Source: Sphingopyxis sp. CCNWLW2 (GTDB taxonomy: Bacteria; Pseudomonadota; Alphaproteobacteria; Sphingomonadales; Sphingomonadaceae). Taken from it: a DNA stretch of 64,000 bases. Below are positions 46,727-55,679 of this stretch, piece after piece; the stretch's first letter is position 1; each line of letters starts with the position of its first letter. Made by a program: the position numbers and the translations under genes. The stretch is taken from the NCBI RefSeq assembly GCF_037095755.1, contig NZ_JBAWKJ010000001.1:124001-188000 (forward strand), written 5' to 3'. A model generated the notes under the pieces. That model did no database searches. It was given only the letters and a program-made list of their open reading frames with translations, and was not told the origin of the DNA.

Positions 46727-49537
46727 ATGTCCGAGAAGAATCATCTCTATCTGGTCGATGGCTCCAGCTACATCTTCCGCGCCTATCACCGCCTGCCGCC
46801 GCTGACGAACCCCAAGGGGGTGCCCGTCGGTGCGGTCTATGGTTACACGACGATGCTGTGGAAGCTCGCCAAGGATCTGCACGACGCCGACGGGCCGACG
46901 CACCTTGCGGTCATTCTCGACCATAGCAGCCAGTCGTTCCGCAACGAGATTTACGACCAATATAAGGCGAACCGGCCCGAACCGCCCGAGGATCTGCGCC
47001 CGCAATTCCCGCTGATCCGCGACGCGACGCGCGCTTTCTCGCTGCCCTGCATCGAGATGGAGGGTTTCGAGGCCGACGACCTCATCGCCTCCTATGCCGA
47101 AGCCGCGGTGCGCGAAGGCTGGGACGTCACGATCGTGTCGTCGGACAAGGATCTGATGCAGTTGATCCGCGAGCCCAGCGAAGGCCCGCAGGTCGACATG
47201 CTCGACACAATGAAGAATGTCCGGCTCGGGCTGGAAGCGGTAAACGAAAAGTTCGGCGTCACGCCCGATCTGGTAGGTGACGTACTCGCGCTGATGGGCG
47301 ACAGTGTCGATAACGTGCCGGGCGTACGCGGTGTCGGGCCGAAGACCGCGACCAAGCTGATCCAGGAATATGGCAACCTGACCGCCGCGCTCGACGGCGC
47401 CGCGGGCATGAAGGCGTCGAAGCTGCGCGACAATCTGATCGAGCACCGCGCGATGGCCGAACTGTCGCGCATCCTCGTCGACCTGAAGCGCGATGTCGCG
47501 CTGCCCGACGCGCTCGACACGCTCAAACTCGGCGCGATCCCGCCGCTGCCGCTCAAGACTTTCCTCGACGAACATGGCTTCCGCTCGCTGTCGGCGAAGC
47601 TCGACCTTGGCGCCACGCCGGGCGGCCCGCCGACCTTCCCGCGCGCGAACGCCGCGCCGGTTGCCGCGCCCGCCGGGCCGTCGACGCCGACGTTGCCCGC
47701 GATGCCGCCCATCGACCGGTCAGCCTATGAATGCGTGACGACGGTCGAGGCGCTAGACCGCTGGATCGCCGAAGCGCGCGCCGCGCATGTCGTCGGGGTC
47801 GACACCGAAACCGCGAGCCTCGACAGCGTCACCGGCCGCCTCGTCGGGGTCAGCATGGCAACCGCGCCGGGCCGCGCCTGTTACATCCCGCTCGGCCATG
47901 GCGGCACCGATATGTTCGCCGAAAAGCCCGAGCAGATCGCGATGGAGGTCGCCATCGGCCGCCTGCACGCACTGTTCGCCGACGATGCAGTGCTGAAGGT
48001 CGGGCATAATCTGAAATATGACATCGGCGTGCTCGCGCAGCATGGCGTCACGATCGCGCCGTACGACGACACGCTGGTGATGAGTTTCGCGCTCGACGCG
48101 GGCAAGCATCAGCATGGGCTTGATGAACTCGCGAAGCTCCACCTCGATCACACCTGCCTGACCTTCAAGGAAATGTGCGGGACGGGCAAATCGCAGATCA
48201 GCTTTGCCGAAGTGCAGCTCGACCGCGCGACCGAATATGCCGCCGAGGATGCCGATGTCGCGCTGCGCCTCTGGAAGCTGCTCAAGCTGCGCCTGCCGAT
48301 CGAGGGCGGGACGCGCGTCTATGAAATGGTCGACCGTCCGCTCGCCGCGGTCGTCGAAGGCATGGAGCGCGCGGGGATCATGGTCGACCGCGAATATCTC
48401 GCGCGCCTGTCGGGCGAGTTCGCGACCGAAATGCTGCGGATCGAGGGCGAAGTGCATGAGCTTGCCGGTCAGCCCTTCGCGATCGGCAGCCCCAAGCAGC
48501 TCGGCGAAATCCTGTTCGACAAGCTCGGCCTCAAAGGCGGGCGCAAGGGCAAATCGGGCGACTGGTCGACCGACCTGAGCGAGCTTGAACGATTGGAACG
48601 CGACGGCGTGCCGATCGCGCGCAAGATATTGGAATGGCGCCAGCTTGCGAAGCTGAAGTCGACCTATACCGACGCGCTGCAACAGCAGATCAATGTCACG
48701 ACCGGCCGCGTCCACACGAGCTACAGCCTCGTCGGCGCGCAGACCGGACGGCTGTCGTCGACCGATCCGAACCTCCAGAACATCCCGATCCGCACCGAGA
48801 CCGGGCGCCAGATCCGCGACGCCTTCATCGCGGCGCCCGGCCATGTCCTGATCGCCGCCGACTATAGCCAGATCGAGCTCAGGCTCGCCGCGCATATGGC
48901 CGACGTCCCCGAGCTCAAGGAAGCCTTTGCGCGCGGTGACGACATCCACAGCGCGACCGCGATCGAGCTGTTCGGCGAGGTCAACCGCGACACGCGCGGC
49001 AAGGCGAAGACGGTCAATTTCTCGATCCTCTACGGCATTTCGCGCTGGGGCCTCGCGGGCCGGCTCGAGGTCACGCCCGACGAGGCGCAGGCGCTGATCG
49101 CGCGTTATTTCGAGCGCTTCCCGGGGATTTCGGACTATATTACCGACACGCTCGAGAACGCCCGGGCCAAGGGCTATACCGAGACCTTGTTCGGCCGGAA
49201 AACCTGGTTCCCGCGCATCAAGGCGGCGAACCAGAACGAGCGCGCGGGGAGCGAGCGCGCCGCGATCAACGCGCCGATCCAGGGCACGAGCGCCGATTTG
49301 ATCAAGCGCGCGATGGCGCGGATGCCGAAAGCGCTCGAGGATGCCGGACTCTCCGACGTCCGTATGCTGCTGCAGGTCCACGACGAACTCGTGTTCGAGG
49401 CGCCCGAGGACAAGGCCGAGGCCGCGGGCGCGGTGATCCGCGCGGTGATGTCGGGCGCCGCCGAACCGGCGCTCCAACTCTCGGTCCCGCTCGAGGTCGA
49501 GGTCGGCATCGGCAAGAGCTGGGGCGAAGCGCATTGA
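46727..49537 (+). CDS. polA: DNA polymerase I
   Basis: A 936-residue full-length enzyme. The 5'-3' exonuclease (about 1-300) has YLVDGSSYIFRAYH, EGFEADDLIAS and GDSVDNVPGVRGVGPKTA. The 3'-5' exonuclease is intact by its DEDD residues (GVDTETASLDS, VGHNLKYD, YAAEDADV), so proofreading is expected. The polymerase part has IAADYSQIELRLAAH, KTVNFSILYGIS and LLQVHDELVFE. A Pro/Ala linker lies at about 305-325. The next gene starts within its stop codon. Confidence 0.97.
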   Translation: MSEKNHLYLVDGSSYIFRAYHRLPPLTNPKGVPVGAVYGYTTMLWKLAKDLHDADGPTHLAVILDHSSQSFRNEIYDQYKANRPEPPEDLRPQFPLIRDATRAFSLPCIEMEGFEADDLIASYAEAAVREGWDVTIVSSDKDLMQLIREPSEGPQVDMLDTMKNVRLGLEAVNEKFGVTPDLVGDVLALMGDSVDNVPGVRGVGPKTATKLIQEYGNLTAALDGAAGMKASKLRDNLIEHRAMAELSRILVDLKRDVALPDALDTLKLGAIPPLPLKTFLDEHGFRSLSAKLDLGATPGGPPTFPRANAAPVAAPAGPSTPTLPAMPPIDRSAYECVTTVEALDRWIAEARAAHVVGVDTETASLDSVTGRLVGVSMATAPGRACYIPLGHGGTDMFAEKPEQIAMEVAIGRLHALFADDAVLKVGHNLKYDIGVLAQHGVTIAPYDDTLVMSFALDAGKHQHGLDELAKLHLDHTCLTFKEMCGTGKSQISFAEVQLDRATEYAAEDADVALRLWKLLKLRLPIEGGTRVYEMVDRPLAAVVEGMERAGIMVDREYLARLSGEFATEMLRIEGEVHELAGQPFAIGSPKQLGEILFDKLGLKGGRKGKSGDWSTDLSELERLERDGVPIARKILEWRQLAKLKSTYTDALQQQINVTTGRVHTSYSLVGAQTGRLSSTDPNLQNIPIRTETGRQIRDAFIAAPGHVLIAADYSQIELRLAAHMADVPELKEAFARGDDIHSATAIELFGEVNRDTRGKAKTVNFSILYGISRWGLAGRLEVTPDEAQALIARYFERFPGISDYITDTLENARAKGYTETLFGRKTWFPRIKAANQNERAGSERAAINAPIQGTSADLIKRAMARMPKALEDAGLSDVRMLLQVHDELVFEAPEDKAEAAGAVIRAVMSGAAEPALQLSVPLEVEVGIGKSWGEAH

Positions 49538-50037
49538 TCGCCGCGCTGCTGTTCGTCGCGGCGCTCGCCGCCGATCCCGCCCCCGCGCCTCCCGAAGCCA
49601 CCGTCGCTTCGGCGCCCGCGCGCCCATCGCCGGTCGCCGACACCGACCTGCGCGAATTCGCCGCGATTGCGGGGCGCAAGGTCGTCGGCCGCGCGGTTGG
49701 CGGGCCCTATGCGAACGCCGACAAGGTGTTGCTGATCGCCCGCGACGACAAAGGCTATCCAGCCGTCGCCGCGAGCATGGGCTTTCCCGTGCGCCAGTCG
49801 CTTCCGGCGCCGCCCGCGACGACGCTCGCGGTCATCCGCATTCACCAGCGGTACGAAACGACCCTCCCCGGCCCCACTCCCGATGACCTTGCTTTCGTTG
49901 CCGCGAACAAGCTGCCGCTGTTCGTGATCGGCGAATGGGCGCGCCCCGCGCCGATGTGGGAGGTTGCGTGGATCGGCGAAGCCGTGCGCTACCGCAACAT
50001 CGGCGAGGTCGGCGAAATCGGCCCTTGGCAGGACTGA
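49534..50037 (+). CDS. hypothetical exported protein
   Basis: A 167-residue protein starting with TTG at 49534, overlapping the polA stop (TTGA). The N-terminus IAALLFVAALAADPAPAP looks like a short signal peptide, followed by a Pro/Ala-rich stretch and a folded domain ending in WIGEAVRYRNIGEVGEIGPW. I do not recognise the family. Coupling to polA is probably just gene packing. Confidence 0.6.
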   Translation: MIAALLFVAALAADPAPAPPEATVASAPARPSPVADTDLREFAAIAGRKVVGRAVGGPYANADKVLLIARDDKGYPAVAASMGFPVRQSLPAPPATTLAVIRIHQRYETTLPGPTPDDLAFVAANKLPLFVIGEWARPAPMWEVAWIGEAVRYRNIGEVGEIGPWQD

Positions 50038-50061
50038 CGCCGCATCCTTGATCCTTGGCGC

Positions 50062-50688
50062 CTACGCCGGTGCGGACCCGAAGCGATTGGGTCCGGCCGT
50101 GCCCGCTCGCGCGAGATCGATCAGAAGCCCGAGCAGCAGCAGGCCGCCGGTGACTGCCAGCCAATCCTGCCCGCCCGGCGGCACATTCGCCTTGACCGCC
50201 CACTCGAACATCGCGCCGGGGTCCGGGCTGGTATGCCGTTCCATTTCCGCAAGCATGGCCGGCATGCGCTTGGCGGCGGCGGCCACGCGCTCGGCCTGTC
50301 CCAACCCCGTCGAAAACAAGCCGAGCGGCAGGATCAACGCCCACCATCCCGTACGTCCCCGATCGTGCAGGCGCCGCACCGTCGCCGTCAGCAGCAACAG
50401 CGCACCGAACAGGTAGAAGCCGATATTGACATAAGCGGAAGTGATCATCCCGCGCATCTGGGCTTCGAAAATCTTCACATTCATCGTCGCCTCGCCGGGC
50501 GGCGGAACCGCTATGTCATCGAGCGACGGAAAGGTCAGCGCAATCTGCGTCGCAAATTGCACGACGATCAGCGGACCAAAGATCAGCGCGGCGAATATCC
50601 AGAATTGCATTCGGCCATCGCGCCCATGCGCTTGAAACAGGCCGCCGAAACCGCGCCGCGCAATATGCCTGATCGAAAATTCAGCCAT
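50062..50688 (-). CDS. DUF805-family membrane protein
   Basis: A 208-residue protein with three to four hydrophobic spans (FWIFAALIFGPLIVV, IGFYLFGALLLLTATVRRLHD, LAVTGGLLLLGLLIDLARAG). The RRLHDRGRTGWWAL motif is the hallmark of DUF805 proteins. An inserted amphipathic stretch at about 130-165 is longer than usual. Function unknown. Confidence 0.8.
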   Translation of the reverse strand: MAEFSIRHIARRGFGGLFQAHGRDGRMQFWIFAALIFGPLIVVQFATQIALTFPSLDDIAVPPPGEATMNVKIFEAQMRGMITSAYVNIGFYLFGALLLLTATVRRLHDRGRTGWWALILPLGLFSTGLGQAERVAAAAKRMPAMLAEMERHTSPDPGAMFEWAVKANVPPGGQDWLAVTGGLLLLGLLIDLARAGTAGPNRFGSAPA

Positions 50689-50959
50689 GCCCCCCGCCCC
50701 GCCGGCAATCGTGCAAGCATATCAATGCGGTCGCGAGGTGCCAATTGCCGAACCGTCCCAATCTGGCGATAACGCCGGCACCGCCGCCGTTTTGCCTTTC
50801 GCGCGTTCGACGCGGCACGATCAGCCCCTGGCAGGACTGATCGTCGCACGCACGCGGCGCACTGACCGCCCCGCCCTTTCGCAAACCCGACTTTGCCTCT
50901 ATGACGCCGCGATGACATCCGGCCGGCACTTTTGTGACAGCCGGCAACAAAGGGTTCCC

Positions 50960-51634
50960 ATGAGCAAGTTCGAACCCGTCGCCAAGGCGCCGGTCCGCAT
51001 CCAGCAGAATATTCTCGCGCGCAGCGAACGCCGTCTTCTCAATTGGTTATGCGCGCGCCTTCCCGGTTGGGTGACGCCCGACCAACTCACCACGCTTGGC
51101 TTTGCCGGCGCGGTTCTGGTCGCTGCGGGTTATGTGCTCAGCTGGTTTGACAGCGAATGGCTCGGGCTGTCGCTCCTCGGCTATATCGTCAACTGGTTCG
51201 GCGATTCGCTCGACGGCAGCCTCGCGCGCTGGCGCGGTATCGAACGGCCGAACTATGGCTATTTCGTCGACCACAGCGTCGATGCGCTCGCGACATTGCT
51301 AATGATCAGCGCGATCGGGATGAGCCCCTATATGCGGCTCGACGTCGCGCTAATGGCGGTGATCGGCTATTTCCTGCTGTCGATCCACACCTTCATCGCC
51401 GCCAAGATCCTCGGCGAATTCCGCCTGTCCTATATGGCGGGTGGCCCGACCGAGCTGCGCCTGATGCTGATGGCGATGACGATTTCGATGCCGATCATCG
51501 GCGGCGGCGACATCCACGGCACCAATTTCTCGGCCTTCGACCTGTTCGCGCTGGTCGTCTCGAGCATCCTTGTAACGTTGTTCATCGTCCAGACGTCGGC
51601 CACGGCACGGATGCTGCGCCGCCGCGGCGGCTAG
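50960..51634 (+). CDS. CDP-alcohol phosphatidyltransferase family protein
   Basis: A 224-residue membrane enzyme. The catalytic signature D-G-x2-A-R-x8-G-x3-D-x3-D is visible in DSLDGSLARWRGIERPNYG and the next residues YFVDHSVD. Several hydrophobic helices surround it. It would join a CDP-diacylglycerol or CDP-alcohol to an alcohol acceptor; substrate not deducible. AGGG lies before the ATG at 50960. The 271-base gap upstream contains no gene. Confidence 0.88.
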   Translation: MSKFEPVAKAPVRIQQNILARSERRLLNWLCARLPGWVTPDQLTTLGFAGAVLVAAGYVLSWFDSEWLGLSLLGYIVNWFGDSLDGSLARWRGIERPNYGYFVDHSVDALATLLMISAIGMSPYMRLDVALMAVIGYFLLSIHTFIAAKILGEFRLSYMAGGPTELRLMLMAMTISMPIIGGGDIHGTNFSAFDLFALVVSSILVTLFIVQTSATARMLRRRGG

Positions 51635-51643
51635 CGGCAGGGT

Positions 51644-52537
51644 TTAGCGGCGCGCCCGCGCCTGCGGGTAGGTGCCGAGCAGGCGCAGCGACTTGGTCTG
51701 GAAATCGAGTTCCTCGAGCGCGCGATCGATCCGTTCGTCGCCCGGCGCGCCGACGATATCGCAATAGAATTGCGTCGCCGCGAAGCTGTCGCCGGTCTGA
51801 TAGCTTTCGAGCTTGGTCATGTTGACGCCATTGGTCGCAAAGCCACCGAGTGCCTTGTAGAGCGCGGCGGGAATATTCTTCACCTCGAACATGAAGGTCG
51901 TCATCACCGGGCCGGTGATCGCCGCCACGTCGGCCAGCGGTTCGCGCGCAAGGATGACGAAGCGCGTCGTATTATGATCGGCGTCCTCCATCCCCGTACC
52001 GTGGAGCGTCAGCCCATAAAGTTCGGCGGCGTGCGGCGGCGCGAGCGCGGCAAGCCCGACCTCGTCGCTGTCGGCGACCCATGCCGCGGCGCCCGCGGTG
52101 TCGCTATGCGCAACCGGCGCGATATTGTTCGTGCGCAGCCAGTGGCGGCACTGGCCGAGCGCCTGCTCATGGCTCATAGCGCGCGTCACGGGGCCGAGGT
52201 CGCGGCTCATCAGGCCATAGCGGATCGGCAGGAAATGCTCGCCAATGATCGACAGGCCGGATTCGGGGAGCAAGAAATGGATGTCGGCAACGCGGCCGTG
52301 CAGGCTGTTTTCGATCGGGATGATCGCGCGGTCGACGCGGCCGTCGCGCACCGCGTCGATCGCATCCTGAAACGCATAGCAGGGCAGCGGCAGCGAATTC
52401 GGATCATATTCGCGCGCGGCAAGGTCGCTGTTCGCGCCCGGCGCACCCTGAAACGCCAGCCCGCGCGCGGGCTCGGCGAGGGCCGCGCCCCGCATTTCGT
52501 CGACCAGATGCTGCGCCGAAGCCGAATAACTGCCCAT
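51644..52537 (-). CDS. pheA: prephenate dehydratase
   Basis: A 297-residue enzyme from the ATG at 52537. The dehydratase domain shows LAFQGAPGANSDLAAREY, IPIENSLHGRVADIHFLL and DHNTTRFVILAREP. The C-terminal ACT domain (MTTFMFEVKNIPAALYKALGGFATNGVNMTKLESYQ) is the phenylalanine feedback site. It converts prephenate to phenylpyruvate. There is no chorismate mutase domain, the usual arrangement in alphaproteobacteria. Confidence 0.95.
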   Translation of the reverse strand: MGSYSASAQHLVDEMRGAALAEPARGLAFQGAPGANSDLAAREYDPNSLPLPCYAFQDAIDAVRDGRVDRAIIPIENSLHGRVADIHFLLPESGLSIIGEHFLPIRYGLMSRDLGPVTRAMSHEQALGQCRHWLRTNNIAPVAHSDTAGAAAWVADSDEVGLAALAPPHAAELYGLTLHGTGMEDADHNTTRFVILAREPLADVAAITGPVMTTFMFEVKNIPAALYKALGGFATNGVNMTKLESYQTGDSFAATQFYCDIVGAPGDERIDRALEELDFQTKSLRLLGTYPQARARR

Positions 52538-52718
52538 GATTGCCTTCCCAAGCTGGAGCCGCGGCGCATAGCCGTCCCGCCTCTCGCGTGCAACCAGCGC
52601 TCGCGCTGTTCCCTCGCCCGATTTCATCCCCTTGCGCCGCCGTCCCAGCGCCAGTAAGGGAGCGTCCAAATCAAATATGCGCCCGGCAAGCGGGCGTCAG
52701 CTAACGGGGCTGCTACGC

Positions 52719-53372
52719 ATGGACAATCGCAACAATACTATTGCCGGCTGGGTGCTGTTTGCCGGCATTTGCGCGCTGGGCCTGACGATCGGGTCCAGCA
52801 TGTTGTTCGCCAGCCACAATCCCGAAAAGCCCGGTTATCCGATCGAAGACGCCGAAGCCGGCGCCGGTGGCGGCGAATCGGCCGTGCCGCTCGCCACCCT
52901 GCTCGCCGCCGCCGATCCGGCGAAGGGTGAAGCGGTGTTCGCGAAATGCGCCGCGTGCCACACGATCAATTCGGGCGGCGCCAACGGCATCGGCCCGAAT
53001 CTCTTCGGCGCGCTCGGCAAGGCGCATGGCCATGTCCCGGGCTTCGCCTATTCGGCGGCGCTGAAGGGCGTTGCGGGCAATTGGGATTTCGAGGGCATGA
53101 ACGCATGGCTGACCAGCCCGCGTAAATATGCACCCGGTACGAAGATGTCGTTCGCCGGCCTCGGCAGCGCCGAAGATCGCGCGAACCTGATCGTCTATAT
53201 GAACAGCCAGGGTTCGAACCTGCCGCTGCCCGCCGCCGAAGCGGCGCCCGCAGCCGCGGAAGGCGCCGCGCCGGCCGAGACCGCTGCCGCTGCACCGGCA
53301 GCCGAAGGCGCCGCGGCTGCTCCGGCGGCTGACGCCGCGGCTGCGCCCGCGCCGGCCGAAGCCAAGAAATGA
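52719..53372 (+). CDS. membrane-anchored class I cytochrome c
   Basis: A 217-residue cytochrome with an uncleaved N-terminal anchor (IAGWVLFAGICALGLTIGSSMLF). Heme is bound by CAACH at about residue 83-87, with the distal methionine in GTKMSFAG. The last 45 residues are a low-complexity Ala/Pro/Glu tail, longer than in typical cytochromes of this type. It overlaps the next cytochrome gene by four bases. The role would be periplasmic electron transfer between the bc1 complex and an oxidase. Confidence 0.92.
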   Translation: MDNRNNTIAGWVLFAGICALGLTIGSSMLFASHNPEKPGYPIEDAEAGAGGGESAVPLATLLAAADPAKGEAVFAKCAACHTINSGGANGIGPNLFGALGKAHGHVPGFAYSAALKGVAGNWDFEGMNAWLTSPRKYAPGTKMSFAGLGSAEDRANLIVYMNSQGSNLPLPAAEAAPAAAEGAAPAETAAAAPAAEGAAAAPAADAAAAPAPAEAKK

Positions 53373-53806
53373 TGCGGCTCGCGCCCGTCCTGCTGGCGGG
53401 CGCGCTGGCGCTCGCCGGTTGCGGCAAGGGTGAGACGCCGGCCGAGGCGCCGGCGACGGGCGAGCCCGGCGTCGAAGCGCCGACACCCGCGGTCGCACCG
53501 ACCGCCGCGATGGGGGAGCAGGTCTTCCGGCGCTGCGTCGCGTGCCACACGGTCGACAAGGGCGGCAGCAACGGCATCGGCCCCAACCTGCACGGTGTCG
53601 TCGGCGCCGCGGTCGCGTCGAAGCCCGATTTTTCCTATTCAGGCGCGATGAAGGCGAAGGGCGGCGTCTGGGACGAGGCCGCGCTCGACGCCTATCTCAA
53701 GGCACCGATGAAGGATGTTCCGGGCACCCGCATGGCGTTCGCCGGCGTGATCGACGCCGCGGACCGCAAGGCGCTGATCCTGTATCTGGAAGAACAGTCG
53801 AAGTGA
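53369..53806 (+). CDS. cytochrome c lipoprotein
   Basis: A 145-residue protein. LAGALALAGC is a lipobox, so it is expected to be lipid-anchored at Cys18. Heme is bound by CVACH, followed by GSNGIGPNLHGVVG and the methionine ligand in GTRMAFAG. It is a close homolog of the heme domain of the preceding gene, pointing to a tandem duplication with two different membrane anchors. Confidence 0.9.
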   Translation: MMRLAPVLLAGALALAGCGKGETPAEAPATGEPGVEAPTPAVAPTAAMGEQVFRRCVACHTVDKGGSNGIGPNLHGVVGAAVASKPDFSYSGAMKAKGGVWDEAALDAYLKAPMKDVPGTRMAFAGVIDAADRKALILYLEEQSK

Positions 53807-53807
53807 C

Positions 53808-53884
53808 GCGTCGCCCCTGCGAAGCAGGGGCCGCTATCGACCAGCGCGAGGCTGCCAGCGGCTCCGCCTTCGCAGGGGCGACGC
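53808..53884. repeat. palindromic intergenic repeat / bidirectional terminator
   Basis: Perfect 17-base inverted arms at 53808-53824 and 53868-53884 around a GC-rich centre. It fills the gap between the convergent cytochrome and LOG-family genes and can form the same hairpin on either strand. Similar CCCCTGCGAAG palindromes are common intergenic repeats in sphingomonads. Confidence 0.75.
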
Positions 53885-53891
53885 AAACCGG

Positions 53892-54767
53892 TCAGTTCGG
53901 ATCCCGAACGTTGCCGTAGAAATCCTGGATGATCTGCCACGCCTCTTCGGCGGTTTCGACGAAGTGGAACAGCGACAGGTCGCGCTGGCTGATCACGCCT
54001 TCCTCGACCAGCGCGTCGAAATTGACGACGCGGGTCCAGAACTCCTCGCTGAACAGCACGATCGGGATCGGCTTGATCTTGCCGGTCTGGATCAGCGTGA
54101 GCAGCTCGAACGTCTCGTCGAACGTCCCGAAGCCGCCCGGGAACACACAGACGGCGCGCGCGCGAAGCAGGAAGTGCATCTTGCGCAGCGCGAAATAGTG
54201 GAACTGGAAGCTGAGGTCGGGGGTGACATAGCGGTTCGGCGCCTGCTCGTGAGGCAGCACGATGTTGAGCCCGACCGATTCCTTGCCCACGTCGTCGGCG
54301 CCGCGATTCGCGGCCTCCATGATCGACGGTCCGCCGCCCGAACAGACGACGAAGTTGCGGCAGCCATTTTCGTCGGGCGGCACCTGGCTCGCGATCCGCG
54401 CGAGCCCCCGCGCTTCCTCATAATATTTGGCCTTGGCGGCAAGCCGCTCGGCGATCCGCTGCTCCTCGGGCGTGCGCGCCGCGTCGAGCACCGCCTGCGC
54501 GGTCTCGGGCGACGGGATGCGCGCCGAGCCATAGACGACGAGCATCGACTCGATCTTCGCTTCGTCGAGCATCAGTTCGGGTTTGAGCAGTTCGAGCTGG
54601 AAGCGCACGGGACGCAGGTCTTCGCGCAGCAGGAACTCGGTGTCCTGGAACGCCAGCCGATAGGCCGGGCTTTGCGTCTGCGGGGTCGATACCGCCTGTT
54701 TGGCGAATTGCGCGTCGTCCTTGGCTTTGTGGAAACGCGAGCGATGGGGTTGTTTGTCTTCTGCCAT
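53892..54767 (-). CDS. LOG-family Rossmann protein (TIGR00730-like)
   Basis: A 291-residue protein from the ATG at 54767 (a TTG at 54803 is less likely). The nucleotide/PRibosyl motif is FPGGFGTFDETFELLTLIQTG, with VCSGGGPSIMEAANRGA upstream; both are diagnostic for the LOG / lysine-decarboxylase-like family. Some members release free cytokinins from nucleotides (phosphoribohydrolase); the bacterial in vivo role is mostly unknown. It has an N-terminal extension of about 80 residues before the domain. Confidence 0.88.
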   Translation of the reverse strand: MAEDKQPHRSRFHKAKDDAQFAKQAVSTPQTQSPAYRLAFQDTEFLLREDLRPVRFQLELLKPELMLDEAKIESMLVVYGSARIPSPETAQAVLDAARTPEEQRIAERLAAKAKYYEEARGLARIASQVPPDENGCRNFVVCSGGGPSIMEAANRGADDVGKESVGLNIVLPHEQAPNRYVTPDLSFQFHYFALRKMHFLLRARAVCVFPGGFGTFDETFELLTLIQTGKIKPIPIVLFSEEFWTRVVNFDALVEEGVISQRDLSLFHFVETAEEAWQIIQDFYGNVRDPN

Positions 54768-54805
54768 TAGCGGACGGCTAGCCGCTCCACGCGACTTTGC
54801 CAAGC

Positions 54806-55507
54806 TTAGCGGCAGTAGCCGTTGCCGCTCATGTCGAAGTGGAAATGATTATAATGCGCCGCGTTGTAATCGGGGCCGAGCACGGTGCCGAAGCGCCGGC
54901 AGCCCGATTTGTGTAGCGCGCGGAGGAAATCCTGCGACGATTTGTCGCCGGTCCATCCGCCGTCGAGCATGACGCGCCGGCCGTCGGCGAGCAGGAAGCC
55001 CGAGACGTCGATCGCATTCGAAAAGGCGTGCTGCGACATCCGGCCCGAGCGGCCGCCATAGATGTTGCGGCAGCTGTAGGTGCCGAAGGTCTCGATCTTC
55101 ACGACCTCCTGCCCCAGATATTTCCGCGCCGCGGGTTTCACCGCATATTGCACCCATGCGGCGAAATTTTTCGCGAGCGGACAGGTCATCGCGCCGAGCC
55201 CCGACACCGGCGTGCCGATATCGAGCAGCTTCACCGAATCGATCGAGGTGCAGCCACCGCCATGATCCTGGTTCGGGAGTGGGGTGAATCGCACACCCGC
55301 CTGCTTCAGGTCGAACGCGCATTGCTGTGCTTCAGCGCTGGTGAAGGAAGGGGTGCCGACGGGTTGCGGGCGGGTCGGCTTGGTCGTCGTCGATTGTTTG
55401 CCGCCGCCATTCTTCATCACGTCGGGCGCGCCGAAACAGGCGGACAGTGCCAACGCCGCACTGGCGGCGATCAGGATCCGGGGCTTCAAGAAGTTCGGGA
55501 TCGGCAT
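54806..55507 (-). CDS. extensin-like C-terminal domain lipoprotein
   Basis: A 233-residue protein from the ATG at 55507 (a TTG lies three codons upstream). ALALSAC forms a lipobox. The domain matches the extensin-like C family: CAFDLKQAGVRFTPL, GRMSQHAFSNAIDVSGF and DYNAAHYNHFHFDM. The His/Asp arrangement resembles LAS metallopeptidases, so cell-wall peptide cleavage is a reasonable but unproven role. Confidence 0.88.
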   Translation of the reverse strand: MPIPNFLKPRILIAASAALALSACFGAPDVMKNGGGKQSTTTKPTRPQPVGTPSFTSAEAQQCAFDLKQAGVRFTPLPNQDHGGGCTSIDSVKLLDIGTPVSGLGAMTCPLAKNFAAWVQYAVKPAARKYLGQEVVKIETFGTYSCRNIYGGRSGRMSQHAFSNAIDVSGFLLADGRRVMLDGGWTGDKSSQDFLRALHKSGCRRFGTVLGPDYNAAHYNHFHFDMSGNGYCR

Positions 55508-55621
55508 GGCCGTCAAATTACCGACGAAATGGTTAACAAGCTGTATACCTTTTCCTCCACTCGTCGAAAATTTCGCGCGGTCCGTGCAATTTGTTTGACA
55601 GTTGCGCGAGCGACCCTAAAG

Positions 55622-55679
55622 GCGGCGCCGGGCCACGCGGTCCCAACGCCGCGCGAGCTCTCTGCAAGGAGAGACTGAA
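55622..55679 (+). promoter_or_regulatory. serC leader RNA motif (cis-regulatory hairpins)
   Basis: Two hairpins abut the serC start. The first pairs 55622-55627 with 55647-55652 and encloses an inner stem, 55630-55634 with 55639-55643, capped by ACGC. The second pairs CTCTC at 55658-55662 with GAGAG at 55669-55673 and thereby covers the Shine-Dalgarno AAGGAGAG. Layout and sequence fit the serC motif described upstream of serC in alphaproteobacteria (Weinberg and colleagues). The ligand or regulator of this motif is not known to me. Confidence 0.7.
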
